In this document: one piece after another, positions 6,859 to 14,337 of the stretch
Layout: each line of letters opens with the position of its first letter
How positions within the stretch are numbered: the stretch's first letter is position 1
NCBI GenBank assembly: GCA_030550075.1
Contig: JAUQQB010000019.1
Span: 1 to 15,470, forward strand
Direction of reading: 5' to 3'
Source: Chloroflexota bacterium
GTDB lineage: Bacteria > Chloroflexota > Anaerolineae > Thermoflexales > Thermoflexaceae
DNA: 15,470 bases
Notes under the pieces: model-generated
What the model was told of the DNA's origin: nothing
Seen by the model: the letters and a program-made list of their open reading frames with translations, nothing else
The model's database searches: none
Translations under genes and position numbers: made by a program

Positions 6859-6930
6859 GGGCCCGTAGCTCAACGGCAGAGCAGCCGGCTCATAACCGGT
6901 CGGTTGCAGGTTCGAATCCTGCCGGGCCCA
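6859..6930 (+). tRNA. tRNA-Met (anticodon CAT), probably the elongator
   Basis: The acceptor GGGCCCG (6859-6865) pairs with CGGGCCC (6923-6929), with discriminator A. The anticodon stem GCCGG/CCGGT encloses CTCATAA, with the anticodon at 6891-6893. The paired G1-C72 and the lack of the three G-C pairs of an initiator anticodon stem rule out initiator tRNA. A lysidine-modified tRNA-Ile2 also reads CAT and is the alternative; the overall body looks more like elongator Met. CCA is not encoded. Confidence 0.9.
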
Positions 6931-7043
6931 CTGGGGGGAGGAGAGGTGCTGGATCCCAACGCCAGGGGATGGGCGGCTCTCCGCTGGACGCGCTCCCTGG
7001 GCTTCTTTCCCCCTGCTCATCCTTTCGCCACTGGGAGGGAGCG

Positions 7044-8759
7044 ATGGTGAACGATCGCCCGTGGTATCGGTTCTATGATCCAGGCGTTCCCCGTTCCCTG
7101 GAGTATCCCCTAATCCCCTCCTTCCGGTTCCTCGAGGACTCCGCCCGTCGTTTTCCGGATCGCCCCGCGCTGATCTTCAAGCCGGCCCACCAGGGATTCG
7201 CGGGGAGCGCGATGACTTACCGTGAGTTAAACGAGCTCTCCGATCGCTTGGCGGCTGCTCTCTATCACGAGCTGGGGGTGCGCAAAGGCGATCGAGTTGC
7301 TCTGATTATGCCGAACACGCCTCAGTTCGTTATCGCCTACTTCGCCGTGCAGAAGATCGGGGGCATCGTGGTGGCTACGAACCCCATCTACACCCCCCGC
7401 GAGCTGGAATACCAGCTGGCCGACTCCGGGGCTACCGTGGCCATCGTCCTCAGCCGGATCTATGAGCGAGTGAAATCCGTTCAGCCCAACACCCAGGTCC
7501 GCCGCGTGGTCGCCACCCACATCAAGGAGTATATGAGCCCGCTGCTCAGGGTCCTTTACACCCTGGCCCGGGAGCGCAAAGAGGGGGACCGGGTGACGTT
7601 GCGGGACAACGATGTGTGGTTCCAGGACCTGCTCCGGCGTTACCGGCCGGATCAGCGGCCGGCGGTGGAGGTGGGGCCGGAGGATGTGGCGATCTTCCAG
7701 TATACCGGTGGAACCACCGGGCTTTCCAAAGGCGCGGTGGCCCTCCATCGCAATATCGTGGCGAATGTCCTGCAGGTTCGGGCGTGGGATCCGAATATCC
7801 GGGATGGCCAGGAAGTGGTCATGGGCGCGCTGCCGCTCTTCCATGCCTATGGAATGATCGTGGCCCTGGGCTTGGCGATGCAGGCTGGCGCCACCCTGGT
7901 GCTGGTGCCGAACCCACGGGATCTGCATACGTTGCTGGATGGGCTGCAGCGGTATCGGGTGACGATGTTCCCTGGTGTGCCCACCCTTTACAACGCGATC
8001 AACAATCACCCCGACGTGAAGGCCGGCAAATACAACCTGCGCACCATCCGCGCCTGCATCTCCGGCGCCGCGCCGTTATTGCTGGAGATCAAACGCCGGT
8101 TCGAGGAGATCACCGGGGCGAAGCTGGTGGAAGGCTACGGCCTCTCGGAGGCGCCCACGGCAACCCATTGCAACCCTCTCTATGGGTTGAACAAGGAGGG
8201 GAGCATCGGGATCCCGCTGCCGGATGTGGATGCGAAGATCGTCAGCCTGGAGGATGGGGTCACGGAGCTCCCGCCCGGGGAGATCGGGGAGCTGATCCTC
8301 CGCGGCCCGCAGGTGTTCCAGGGCTACTGGAACCGCCCGACGGAGACCGAGAATACCCTTCGGGATGGATGGCTCTACACGGGCGATATCGCGCGGATGG
8401 ATGAGGATGGCTATTTCTATATCGTGGATCGCAAGAAGGAAGTGATCAAGCCGGGCGGCTATCAGGTGTGGCCGCGGGAGGTGGAGGAAGTCCTGGCTCA
8501 GCATCCCAAGATCAAAGAGGTGGCTGTGGCCGGGATCCCTGATCCGCACCTGGGCGAGGCGGTCAAAGCATGGGTGGTGCTCCACGAGGGGCAGACGGCG
8601 ACCGCCGAGGAGATCCGGGAGTGGTGCCGGGACAAGCTGGCCCCCTACAAGATCCCACGCTATGTCGAATTCCGAACCGAATTGCCCAAGAGCATGGTCG
8701 GCAAGGTGCTACGTCGCGTGCTGGTGGAGGAGGAGCGGACGAAGGGCCAGGCGGACTGA
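7044..8759 (+). CDS. AMP-forming acyl-CoA synthetase (long-chain fatty-acid CoA ligase, FadD-like)
   Basis: This 571-residue ANL-superfamily enzyme would activate a fatty or other carboxylic acid to acyl-AMP and then acyl-CoA. Visible motifs are the P-loop YTGGTTGLSKG (220-230), the aromatic/acid-binding segment LPLFHAYG, the A5 motif EGYGLSEAP (363-371), YTGD (Asp448), DRKKEVIKPGGYQVWP (462-477, the A8 hinge) and catalytic Lys554 in KSMVGKVLRR near the C-terminus. Length matches bacterial long-chain ligases, and no membrane segment is evident. The frame is open upstream to 6969, but the ATG at 7044 has GGGAGGGA just before it and begins the normal N-terminus (MVNDRPWYRFYDPGVP). It is the only protein gene between the tRNAs and the convergent minus-strand cluster, so it probably has its own promoter in 6931-7043, which I cannot pinpoint. 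Substrate chain length is not readable from sequence. Confidence 0.95.
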   Translation: MVNDRPWYRFYDPGVPRSLEYPLIPSFRFLEDSARRFPDRPALIFKPAHQGFAGSAMTYRELNELSDRLAAALYHELGVRKGDRVALIMPNTPQFVIAYFAVQKIGGIVVATNPIYTPRELEYQLADSGATVAIVLSRIYERVKSVQPNTQVRRVVATHIKEYMSPLLRVLYTLARERKEGDRVTLRDNDVWFQDLLRRYRPDQRPAVEVGPEDVAIFQYTGGTTGLSKGAVALHRNIVANVLQVRAWDPNIRDGQEVVMGALPLFHAYGMIVALGLAMQAGATLVLVPNPRDLHTLLDGLQRYRVTMFPGVPTLYNAINNHPDVKAGKYNLRTIRACISGAAPLLLEIKRRFEEITGAKLVEGYGLSEAPTATHCNPLYGLNKEGSIGIPLPDVDAKIVSLEDGVTELPPGEIGELILRGPQVFQGYWNRPTETENTLRDGWLYTGDIARMDEDGYFYIVDRKKEVIKPGGYQVWPREVEEVLAQHPKIKEVAVAGIPDPHLGEAVKAWVVLHEGQTATAEEIREWCRDKLAPYKIPRYVEFRTELPKSMVGKVLRRVLVEEERTKGQAD

Positions 8760-8824
8760 AGGGATGTCCCTCGTGCCACTTATCCGGGGTTCCGCAGTTG
8801 ACTTTCCTCTCCCCGGTTTTTGGA

Positions 8825-8857
8825 GCGGGGCCGGGCGCCCTCAGTGCTCGGCCCCGC
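8825..8857. terminator. GC-rich hairpin between convergent genes (possible terminator)
   Basis: GCGGGGCCG (8825-8833) and CGGCCCCGC (8849-8857) form a perfect 9-bp stem with a 15-base loop. The hairpin lies between the acyl-CoA synthetase stop (8759) and the convergent aldo/keto reductase stop (8919). No T-run follows on either strand, so it is not a classical intrinsic terminator, though position and strength fit a shared stop or 3'-end stabiliser. Confidence 0.4.
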
Positions 8858-8918
8858 CTCTTGAGGGGGCTCTTCAAGGCTCCTCAGACCGGGGCGAATA
8901 GCGTGCCTCAGGAAGCGT

Positions 8919-10034
8919 TCACCTCGAGCTCAGGAGAGTATTCAGGATTTCGATCGTGGTCTCCGGCGATAATGGGGGAAGACGGATCAGGGCGAGGTTA
9001 TGTTCCACGTGGGGAACCCGGCTCATCCCCACCAGGGCGGTGGTGATCCCGGGGGTGGAACGGACGAACTGGAGGGCCCGCTGGGCCTCCGAGAGGCCCT
9101 CCGGGAAGGTGCGTTGCATCCACAGGGGCCAGCTTCGGGTCAGGCGCCCCTGCATGAGCGAAGCGCTGGCCCACACGGTGATCCCGAGATCCGCCGCCAC
9201 TTCCAGCAGTGTCCCCCATCCTTCCCCTCGAGGCTGGTTCCTTCGCAGAGCCGCTTCCGGCATCGCCAGATTGTAAGGGAGCTGCACGAAGCGGAAACGA
9301 TGGTCAGGCCCACCGACCTCCCGCGCGATCGCCTCAACCTCCACCAGGGCCAGCGCATCCGGCGCATGGGCGGGAACCCGATAAGCGGTCCAGGTGGCCG
9401 TGCCGTAGAAGCGGATCCGCCCTTCGGCGGCGGCCTCTTCCAGGGCGGCGAAGGCGGCCCGCAGGCGCCTCCGGAATTCCTCTCGGGGGACCGACCCAAG
9501 CTGTTCTTCCGGGTTCTGGATGAAATAGACGTCAATGGTCTCCAGGCCGAGGTTGCGCCGGCTTTGTTCCAGTTGATGGCGGAGATACCCGGGGGCGAGG
9601 CAATGGCCGTTGACGAAATCCTCCCGGCGGGCCACGCCGGTCCGCAGGAAATGCTCCTCGATGTAGCGCCATGGATCCTCCGGCCAGTCCCCTTCGTAAG
9701 GGACATACCCTCCCTTGGTGGCGATGATCAATTCCTCGCGTCGGAAGCCCTGGGCCATCAGGCGACGGAGGGCCTCGCCGACGCAGCGCTCGCTGCGCTG
9801 GAAGCGATAGTTGATCGCGGTGTCGATCACGTTGCATCCCAAAGCGACGGCGCGCTGGATCGCTTCCACATACCGGGCATCGGTCTCCGGATCCGCGTGT
9901 CCCAGATAGGTGCCGATGCCGATGGAGGACAGCCACAGCCCCTGGGCCTGGCGGAAGTATCCCGGGGCTGCCTGCTCATGAAAGCGCGCCGTATAGGCCT
10001 GGGTTCCTTCCGTCGTTGCCCATGCGGGGATCAT
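8919..10034 (-). CDS. Aldo/keto reductase family protein with Gln in place of the catalytic His
   Basis: This 371-residue TIM-barrel oxidoreductase would be an NAD(P)H-dependent reductase of an unknown carbonyl. Using the start at 10034, the tetrad region shows Asp71 and Tyr76 in NVIDTAINYR and Lys107 in IIATKGGY. The expected His of a DVYxLHNPE-type strand is Gln173 (DVYFIQNPEEQ, codon CAG at 9516-9518). The C-terminal cofactor region TALVGMSRVPHVEHNL is present. ATG 10034 is chosen because GGGAGG lies 4 bases upstream; ATG 10046, in frame, has only a weak AGG. The protein is longer than a typical AKR (about 320), with a roughly 30-residue N-terminal extension and an insertion around residues 115-150. 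It is last in the minus-strand run and may be read with the DinB gene. The His to Gln change may alter or reduce catalysis, or mark a subfamily. Confidence 0.9.
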   Translation of the reverse strand: MIPAWATTEGTQAYTARFHEQAAPGYFRQAQGLWLSSIGIGTYLGHADPETDARYVEAIQRAVALGCNVIDTAINYRFQRSERCVGEALRRLMAQGFRREELIIATKGGYVPYEGDWPEDPWRYIEEHFLRTGVARREDFVNGHCLAPGYLRHQLEQSRRNLGLETIDVYFIQNPEEQLGSVPREEFRRRLRAAFAALEEAAAEGRIRFYGTATWTAYRVPAHAPDALALVEVEAIAREVGGPDHRFRFVQLPYNLAMPEAALRRNQPRGEGWGTLLEVAADLGITVWASASLMQGRLTRSWPLWMQRTFPEGLSEAQRALQFVRSTPGITTALVGMSRVPHVEHNLALIRLPPLSPETTIEILNTLLSSR

Positions 10035-10163
10035 GGGGCCTCCCATCGCCTGGGGGCTTTTGGGGTTGAAGGGACAATCCTCGGCGGACTTCCTCCTCGG
10101 GCAGGGTTTTGGAGGTGGGCGAGGTCACCCCTGGCGGCCCCGCCCATCCCCCAAACAGCGAAA

Positions 10164-10637
10164 TCATTCGAGGGCCCGCCGGAGCTCTGCGGCATGATCC
10201 CGCTCGTGGTTCCCGAGGTGATAAAACATCTGCTCCACCGTCATCATCGCCCCGATGGCGTGTTGCCCTTCGATATCCAGCTGCTCCTCGCTCAGGGAAT
10301 CGAGAAGGTTAAGCAACGCCTGGCGGGAGGCTTCCAGATCCTTCAAGATGTCCTCCACTTTCTGGTTTTCCCGCTTCTGCACCTGGCGTTCGTTCCAGAG
10401 ATCCAGGTTGAAGCCCTCCGGCATGTATCGCTCGCCGGCCAGGACCCGCTGGATACGGGACATCTGGCCGATCTCCGCAGCAGCCAGGTGGGCCAGCACC
10501 TGACGGGCCGTCCACTTCCCATGCTCACCCTGGACCGGTTTCTCCCAGTCGGCCTCCCGCAGCAGGGAGACGATCGCCAGCACCTCCGCTCGCGTTTGCT
10601 CCAGATGGCTTCGAATCGCCGCCTTGCGATCGCTCAT
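10164..10637 (-). CDS. DinB-family (four-helix, metal-binding) protein
   Basis: The protein has 157 residues and is almost all helix, with the DinB/YfiT-like layout: HLEQTRAEVLAIVSLL, KWTARQVLAHLAAAE with His50, and a C-terminal HLGNHERDHAAELRR with His144 and His148. These three His would bind one divalent metal. The family includes DNA-damage-inducible DinB of Bacillus and thiol S-transferases such as mycothiol- or bacillithiol-dependent enzymes; the substrate here is unknown. The ribosome site AGGAGGGG directly precedes the ATG. Upstream of it, at 10658-10674, is a short tandem ATGTTTC repeat. It is separated by 99 bases from the membrane protein gene upstream and by about 130 bases from the aldo/keto reductase. 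No regulation is visible. Confidence 0.85.
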   Translation of the reverse strand: MSDRKAAIRSHLEQTRAEVLAIVSLLREADWEKPVQGEHGKWTARQVLAHLAAAEIGQMSRIQRVLAGERYMPEGFNLDLWNERQVQKRENQKVEDILKDLEASRQALLNLLDSLSEEQLDIEGQHAIGAMMTVEQMFYHLGNHERDHAAELRRALE

Positions 10638-10736
10638 GGACCCCTCCTTTTAAAGAAATGTTTCATGTTTCATGGGGTGTGAGGTTGCCGAAAGCGGCCC
10701 TGCCCACCCCCGAATCCCCACAAACGCAATAAGGCG

Positions 10737-11168
10737 CTACCGCCGACTCATCCGGCGTCTGCCCGCTAAAGGAGATTCCGGCTTCCGCGATGGCTCGGTG
10801 GCCATCCAGAGGAGCTCCGCCCCGAGCAGCAGTGTCCCGAACAGGAGGACCCATTCCCATCGCAACGCGCGCTGGAGGAAGAGCATGACGAGGGCGGAGG
10901 TCCAGAGCGCTCCCCATCCGCTGCGCCGCCACACCCGCTCCATCATCCGCTGGTGGCCTTCCTTCTCCAGCTCCGGAGCGCTGAAACGTCGATGAAGGAA
11001 TTCCGTCGGAAACCAGAGCCCTCCCCAAGCCGCCAGCCCGATCCCAATGGCGACCAGCAGCCGGGCCGGCGGCTGGTCGGGATACAGGCGCCAGATCGTG
11101 AAAATCGTGAGCGCCCATCCCAGGGCGATGGCGCTCAGAGCAAACAGCGCATGGTTTTGTCGCGTCAT
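10737..11168 (-). CDS. Small four-helix integral membrane protein of unknown function
   Basis: I do not recognise this 143-residue protein. Four hydrophobic helices are visible: about residues 6-28 (LFALSAIALGWALTIFTIW), 36-58 (LLVAIGIGLAAWGGLWF), 86-104 (WGALWTSALVMLFLQ) and 106-126 (WVLLFGTLLLGAELLWM). A charged loop (FLHRRFSAPELEKEGHQRMMERVWRR) lies between helices 2 and 3, and the C-terminus is basic, so it should lie on the cytoplasmic side with the N-terminus. The frame is open upstream to 11342, but ATG 11168 has AAAGGAG at the right distance and begins a sensible N-terminus (MTRQNHALFA). It lies downstream of the phosphorylase gene in the same direction with a 133-base gap, so co-transcription is possible but not shown. 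No catalytic or transport motif is visible. Confidence 0.75.
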   Translation of the reverse strand: MTRQNHALFALSAIALGWALTIFTIWRLYPDQPPARLLVAIGIGLAAWGGLWFPTEFLHRRFSAPELEKEGHQRMMERVWRRSGWGALWTSALVMLFLQRALRWEWVLLFGTLLLGAELLWMATEPSRKPESPLAGRRRMSRR

Positions 11169-11224
11169 GGACTCCTTTCGGTGAACCCGGATTGCCATCC
11201 CCGGAGGGAAAGATCTGGAGGGCA

Positions 11225-11249
11225 GTGGGGCCACCTCTGAGGACCCCAC
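11225..11249 (-). terminator. Weak hairpin downstream of the phosphorylase gene
   Basis: GTGGGG and CCCCAC (11225-11230 and 11244-11249) pair as a 6-bp stem, with a further CCT/AGG pairing inside the 13-base loop. It lies 53 bases past the phosphorylase stop on the minus strand. There is no U-run, so intrinsic termination is doubtful and the membrane-protein gene may be read through. Confidence 0.25.
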
Positions 11250-11301
11250 CGCCCCCCAGCCGCCTGGATCGGAGGATCGGCGAGTTCGTTCGGGGCCGGG
11301 T

Positions 11302-12630
11302 TTAGGCTCGCGATTCCTCCTCCACGTTCGAGATGGTTTCATAGATATGGGGTGGAGGGGAGACCGGCGCTTCCTGAATGCGTACCGCGCGGGCCAGCCA
11401 GCGTTCCGCTTCTAACAGACGCTCCTCATCGTTGGCTTGCACGGTGAAGATCGGCTCCCCGCGGCGTACGAAGGCCCCCACCTTTCGATGCACCAGGATC
11501 CCCACCGCGGGATCCACCGGTTCTCCTTTCTTCGTTCGCCCGGCGCCCAGGGCGACGGACGCCATGCCGACCTCGTAGGCTCGCACCTCCGCCAGATAGC
11601 CCTCCGCCGGGGCCGGGATCTCGCGGATCAGCCGGGCGCGCGGGAGCTGTTCGGGGTCCTCGATCGGACGGACATCCCCGCCCTGAGCGGCGACGAGGGC
11701 CCGGAATTTCTCCCAGGCAGCTCCGGAAGCGAGCGTGGCCTCCGCCAGCTGGCGGCCCTCCTCCAGATTCCCTGCTCGTCCTCCCAGCTGCAGCATGTGA
11801 GCGGCAATGGTCAGGCAGTGTTCCCGGAAGTCCGGAGGTCCGTCGCTGCGAAGGGTGGCGATGGCCTCTTTCACCTCCAGGGCGTTGCCCACCGCTTCTC
11901 CCAGCGGTTGATTCATATCCGAGATCACCGCCACCACACGCCGGCGCAGGGAGGCGCCGATGTCGACCATTTGTCGTGCGAGGGCGCGGGCCCGATCCAT
12001 GGTTTTCATGAAAGCACCATTGCCGACCTTCACATCCAGGACGATGGCATCGGCCCCGGCGGCGATTTTCTTACTCAGAATTGAAGCAGCGATCAGGGGA
12101 ATGCTGGGGACCGTTCCAGTGACATCCCGCAGGGCGTAGAATTTGCCATCGGCGGGGGCCAGATCCGCCGATTGCCCACAGAGGACCGCGCCGACCCGAC
12201 GCAGCTGTTCCCGGAACTCCTCCACGGTGAGCTCCACCCGAAACCCTCGAATGGACTCCAGCTTATCGATGGTCCCCCCGGTGAAGGAGAGGCCGCGGCC
12301 GCTCATCTTGCCCACCGGGAGGCCAGCGGCGGCCACCAGCGGCACCACCACCAGGCTGACCTTATCTCCCACACCGCCGGTGGAGTGCTTATCCACCACC
12401 ACCGAGGCGATGTCGTGGAGATCCAGCACCTGTCCCGAATAGGCCATCGCCAGGGTGAGATCCGCCGTCTCGCGGGGCGTCATGCCCTGGAAGTAAACTG
12501 CCATCAGGAAGGCAGCCGCCTGATAGTCCGGGATCTCTCCCCGAGTGAATCCCTCTACAAAGAACCGGATTTCCTCCGGGGTGAGCTCCCGTCCATCCCG
12601 CTTTTTCTCGATAATGTCCACAGCGCGCAT
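11302..12630 (-). CDS. pdp: Pyrimidine-nucleoside (thymidine/uridine) phosphorylase
   Basis: This enzyme cleaves pyrimidine nucleosides with phosphate to the base and (deoxy)ribose-1-phosphate, feeding nucleoside salvage and catabolism. The 442 residues match the DeoA/Pdp family (about 433-440). The N-terminal helical domain is followed by the phosphate-binding KHSTGGVGDK (81-90) and the family signature GRGLSFTGGTIDKLES (111-126). The pyrimidine contacts align with E. coli thymidine phosphorylase: Arg168, Ser183 and Lys187 in YALRDVT and ASILSKKIAAG. A C-terminal alpha/beta domain (about 345-430) with VGILVHRKVG completes the fold. The ATG at 12630 has GAGGG 7 bases upstream. Whether it is a broad Pdp or thymidine-specific DeoA cannot be read from these motifs, so the symbol is tentative. 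It heads the minus-strand run and is divergent from the ThyX-like gene. Confidence 0.95.
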   Translation of the reverse strand: MRAVDIIEKKRDGRELTPEEIRFFVEGFTRGEIPDYQAAAFLMAVYFQGMTPRETADLTLAMAYSGQVLDLHDIASVVVDKHSTGGVGDKVSLVVVPLVAAAGLPVGKMSGRGLSFTGGTIDKLESIRGFRVELTVEEFREQLRRVGAVLCGQSADLAPADGKFYALRDVTGTVPSIPLIAASILSKKIAAGADAIVLDVKVGNGAFMKTMDRARALARQMVDIGASLRRRVVAVISDMNQPLGEAVGNALEVKEAIATLRSDGPPDFREHCLTIAAHMLQLGGRAGNLEEGRQLAEATLASGAAWEKFRALVAAQGGDVRPIEDPEQLPRARLIREIPAPAEGYLAEVRAYEVGMASVALGAGRTKKGEPVDPAVGILVHRKVGAFVRRGEPIFTVQANDEERLLEAERWLARAVRIQEAPVSPPPHIYETISNVEEESRA

Positions 12631-12715
12631 GGGATGCCCTCGCAGGAACAGAATGGGATTCCCCTTTCAATCTTAACCCACGTTCTATCAGGGCGGATAC
12701 GCGGGTACAAGGCCA

Positions 12716-12736
12716 GGGCGGGCACAAGGCCCGCCC
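12716..12736. repeat. REP-like palindrome GGGCGGGC-ACAAG-GCCCGCCC
   Basis: A perfect 8-bp inverted repeat (12716-12723 with 12729-12736) encloses ACAAG and is followed by CCTAC. Just upstream, GGGTACAAGGCC (from 12703) is a near copy of GGGCACAAGGCC inside the palindrome, giving a small imperfect direct repeat. The unit resembles the dispersed GTAGGGGCGGG...CCCGCCC palindromes I recall from several bacterial groups. It lies between divergent genes, so it is not a terminator. The other parts of 12631-12870 hold no gene that I can see. Confidence 0.45.
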
Positions 12737-12802
12737 CTACGAGAATTGTGGTTCATGCTCTCGTGGAGAGGCGACCCAACGGTTTGCTCCTACGCTTCCC
12801 GT

Positions 12803-12831
12803 TTGCCATCACCCGCGTTCATGTGCAGAAT
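12803..12831 (+). promoter_or_regulatory. Candidate sigma-70-type promoter of the ThyX-like gene
   Basis: TTGCCA (12803-12808, 5 of 6 matches to the -35 consensus) and CAGAAT (12826-12831, 4 of 6 to the -10) are separated by exactly 17 bases. The start site would be near 12838, leaving a leader of about 32 bases that contains GGGGAGG before the ATG at 12871. It is judged by eye only. Confidence 0.4.
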
Positions 12832-12870
12832 CAGCAGAGGAGCGGGAGCATAGCTCGGGGAGGCGAAGGG

Positions 12871-14313
12871 ATGCGAGAGAGAAGGATTTACCTGCTGGAT
12901 CCACGGCGGTATCGCCCGGAAGTCATCGCCGTGGCCTTTGCGAAAACCAGCCGTAGCCCGGAACCCTTTGATGTGATCGCGGAAAGCCTCAGCGAGGAGG
13001 GCGCCTCACAGTTCCATGAAAAATGGGTGGTCGGCTACGGCCATGCTTCGGTGGCTGAGCACGCCGTCCTTCATATCGCCTTCGAGAACATCTCCCGCCT
13101 GGCCGCCGAGGCCATCGAGGGGGTCCGGCTGGCTTCCTTTACCGAGAAATCCACCCGCTTTCAGATCCTGGACCGGGAATCTTTCTATGTGCCGCCGGAG
13201 ATCGCCGCTTCCCCTTTCCGGGATGCTTACCGGGTGGTTGTCGAACAGCTCTTCGAGACCTATCACACCGCCCTGGAGCCCGTCAGACGGGTGGTGGAAG
13301 CATGGTTCCCGCGGCGTCCTGAGGAGAGCGAGAAGGCGTATCGCACCCGGTTGCGCATCCGGGCGATGGATGTCTGCCGGTATCTGCTGCCTACCGCCAC
13401 CCTGACCAACATCGGGATGACGGTAAACGCCCGCGCCCTCGAGCATGGACTTCGCAAATGGCTCTCGCATCCCCTGGAGGAGGTCCGCGAGATCGCCCGC
13501 ACGGTGAAAGCTGTGGCGCTTCAGGAGGTTCCCACCCTGCTCAAATATGCGGAGCCTAATGCCTATTTGCAAAACAGCGCAGCCCGGCTACAGGAGTGGG
13601 CGATAGCGCTCCCGGAGGACTCCATTCCTCTCGATGGGGTTCGCCTGGTGTCCTGGGATCCGGAGGCGGAGGCCCGTCTGATCGCCGCATGCCTGTATCG
13701 GTTCCGGGCGGTGAGCTTTGAGGCTGCCCTGGCCTGGGCGCGAGGGATCCGCCCGGAGGATCGGCGGAGGATCCTGGAGGATGCGCTGGGGGGTCGGAGC
13801 CCCTTCGATGTTCCGGTGCGGGAGCTGGAACACATCGTTTATACGTTCGATTGCCTGATGGATGAAGGGGCCTATTATGATCTCAAGCGCCATCGGATGA
13901 TGACTCAGACCCCTCAGGCTCTGACCACCGCCTATGGTTATGCAATCCCGCGGGCCATGGAGGAAGCGGGGATGGGGGCGCGTTATCGGGCCGCGGTGGA
14001 GGCGGCGATGGCGCTGTGGGAGGCCATGCGCCCCACGGTTGGTGAGGCGGCGGCCTATGTGCTGCCGAACGCCGTCTACCGGCGCGTGTTGATGACCATG
14101 AACCTGCGGGAGGCCTATCATCTGTGCCGGCTGCGGGGCGGGCCCAATGGCCATTTCGCCTACCGCTATATCGCCATGCGGATCTACGAGGCCATCCGCG
14201 CCGTGCATCCCACGCTGGCGGCCTATATGGGGTGTGAGGATTATCCTTCCTCTGAGGAGATCGCCGCCCGGTTCGGTGGCGTCGCACATCGAAGGCAGAT
14301 GCAAGCCGCGTGA
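12871..14313 (+). CDS. Tandem (two-domain) ThyX-like FAD-dependent thymidylate synthase family protein
   Basis: ThyX makes dTMP from dUMP using methylene-tetrahydrofolate and FAD, and is normally a homotetramer of about 220-250-residue chains. This 480-residue protein looks like two ThyX domains in one chain. The first (about 1-225) has GHASVAEHAVLHIAFENIS, then SFTEKSTRF (89-97), and a second conserved region with LLPTATLTN and NARALEHGLRKW. The usual RHR before the serine motif is GVR (84-86). The second domain (about 255-480) has ELEHIVYTFD, DLKRHRMMTQTPQ with an intact RHR at 340-342 but Thr345/Gln346 at the serine positions, and the ending YVLPNAVYRRVLMTMNLREAYHL. So neither half carries the full RHRxxSxxxxSxR motif. 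ATG 12871 is chosen because GGGGAGG lies 7 bases upstream; the frame is open further up, but that part has no family match. The M20 peptidase follows after 24 bases. Whether it still makes dTMP is uncertain. Confidence 0.85.
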   Translation: MRERRIYLLDPRRYRPEVIAVAFAKTSRSPEPFDVIAESLSEEGASQFHEKWVVGYGHASVAEHAVLHIAFENISRLAAEAIEGVRLASFTEKSTRFQILDRESFYVPPEIAASPFRDAYRVVVEQLFETYHTALEPVRRVVEAWFPRRPEESEKAYRTRLRIRAMDVCRYLLPTATLTNIGMTVNARALEHGLRKWLSHPLEEVREIARTVKAVALQEVPTLLKYAEPNAYLQNSAARLQEWAIALPEDSIPLDGVRLVSWDPEAEARLIAACLYRFRAVSFEAALAWARGIRPEDRRRILEDALGGRSPFDVPVRELEHIVYTFDCLMDEGAYYDLKRHRMMTQTPQALTTAYGYAIPRAMEEAGMGARYRAAVEAAMALWEAMRPTVGEAAAYVLPNAVYRRVLMTMNLREAYHLCRLRGGPNGHFAYRYIAMRIYEAIRAVHPTLAAYMGCEDYPSSEEIAARFGGVAHRRQMQAA

Positions 14314-14337
14314 ACATCTCAACCAGGAGGCGCAGCG

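Noticed and set aside
6451..7020. Minus-strand frames (6451-7020 and 6519-6848) that read like SNLQPTGYEPAALPLSYGPA and GFEPATFCLEGRRSTPELRP
   Set aside because: These are antisense translations of the three tRNA genes. The GFEPATF and SNLQP strings come from the T-arm sequence and are a well-known source of false proteins in databases.
10658..10674. Short tandem ATGTTTC repeat upstream of the DinB gene
   Set aside because: Only about two and a half copies of 7 bases; too short to call an operator or repeat element without comparison to relatives.
9000..10682. A 560-codon plus-strand open frame across the aldo/keto reductase and DinB genes
   Set aside because: The two minus-strand genes have clear family motifs and good ribosome sites. 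The plus frame has low-complexity Gly/Pro/His content and spans both genes and their gap.
12172..12870. Upstream in-frame extension of the ThyX-like gene
   Set aside because: It overlaps the start of the phosphorylase gene, has no family match and lacks a ribosome site. The strong GGGGAGG before ATG 12871 marks the real start.
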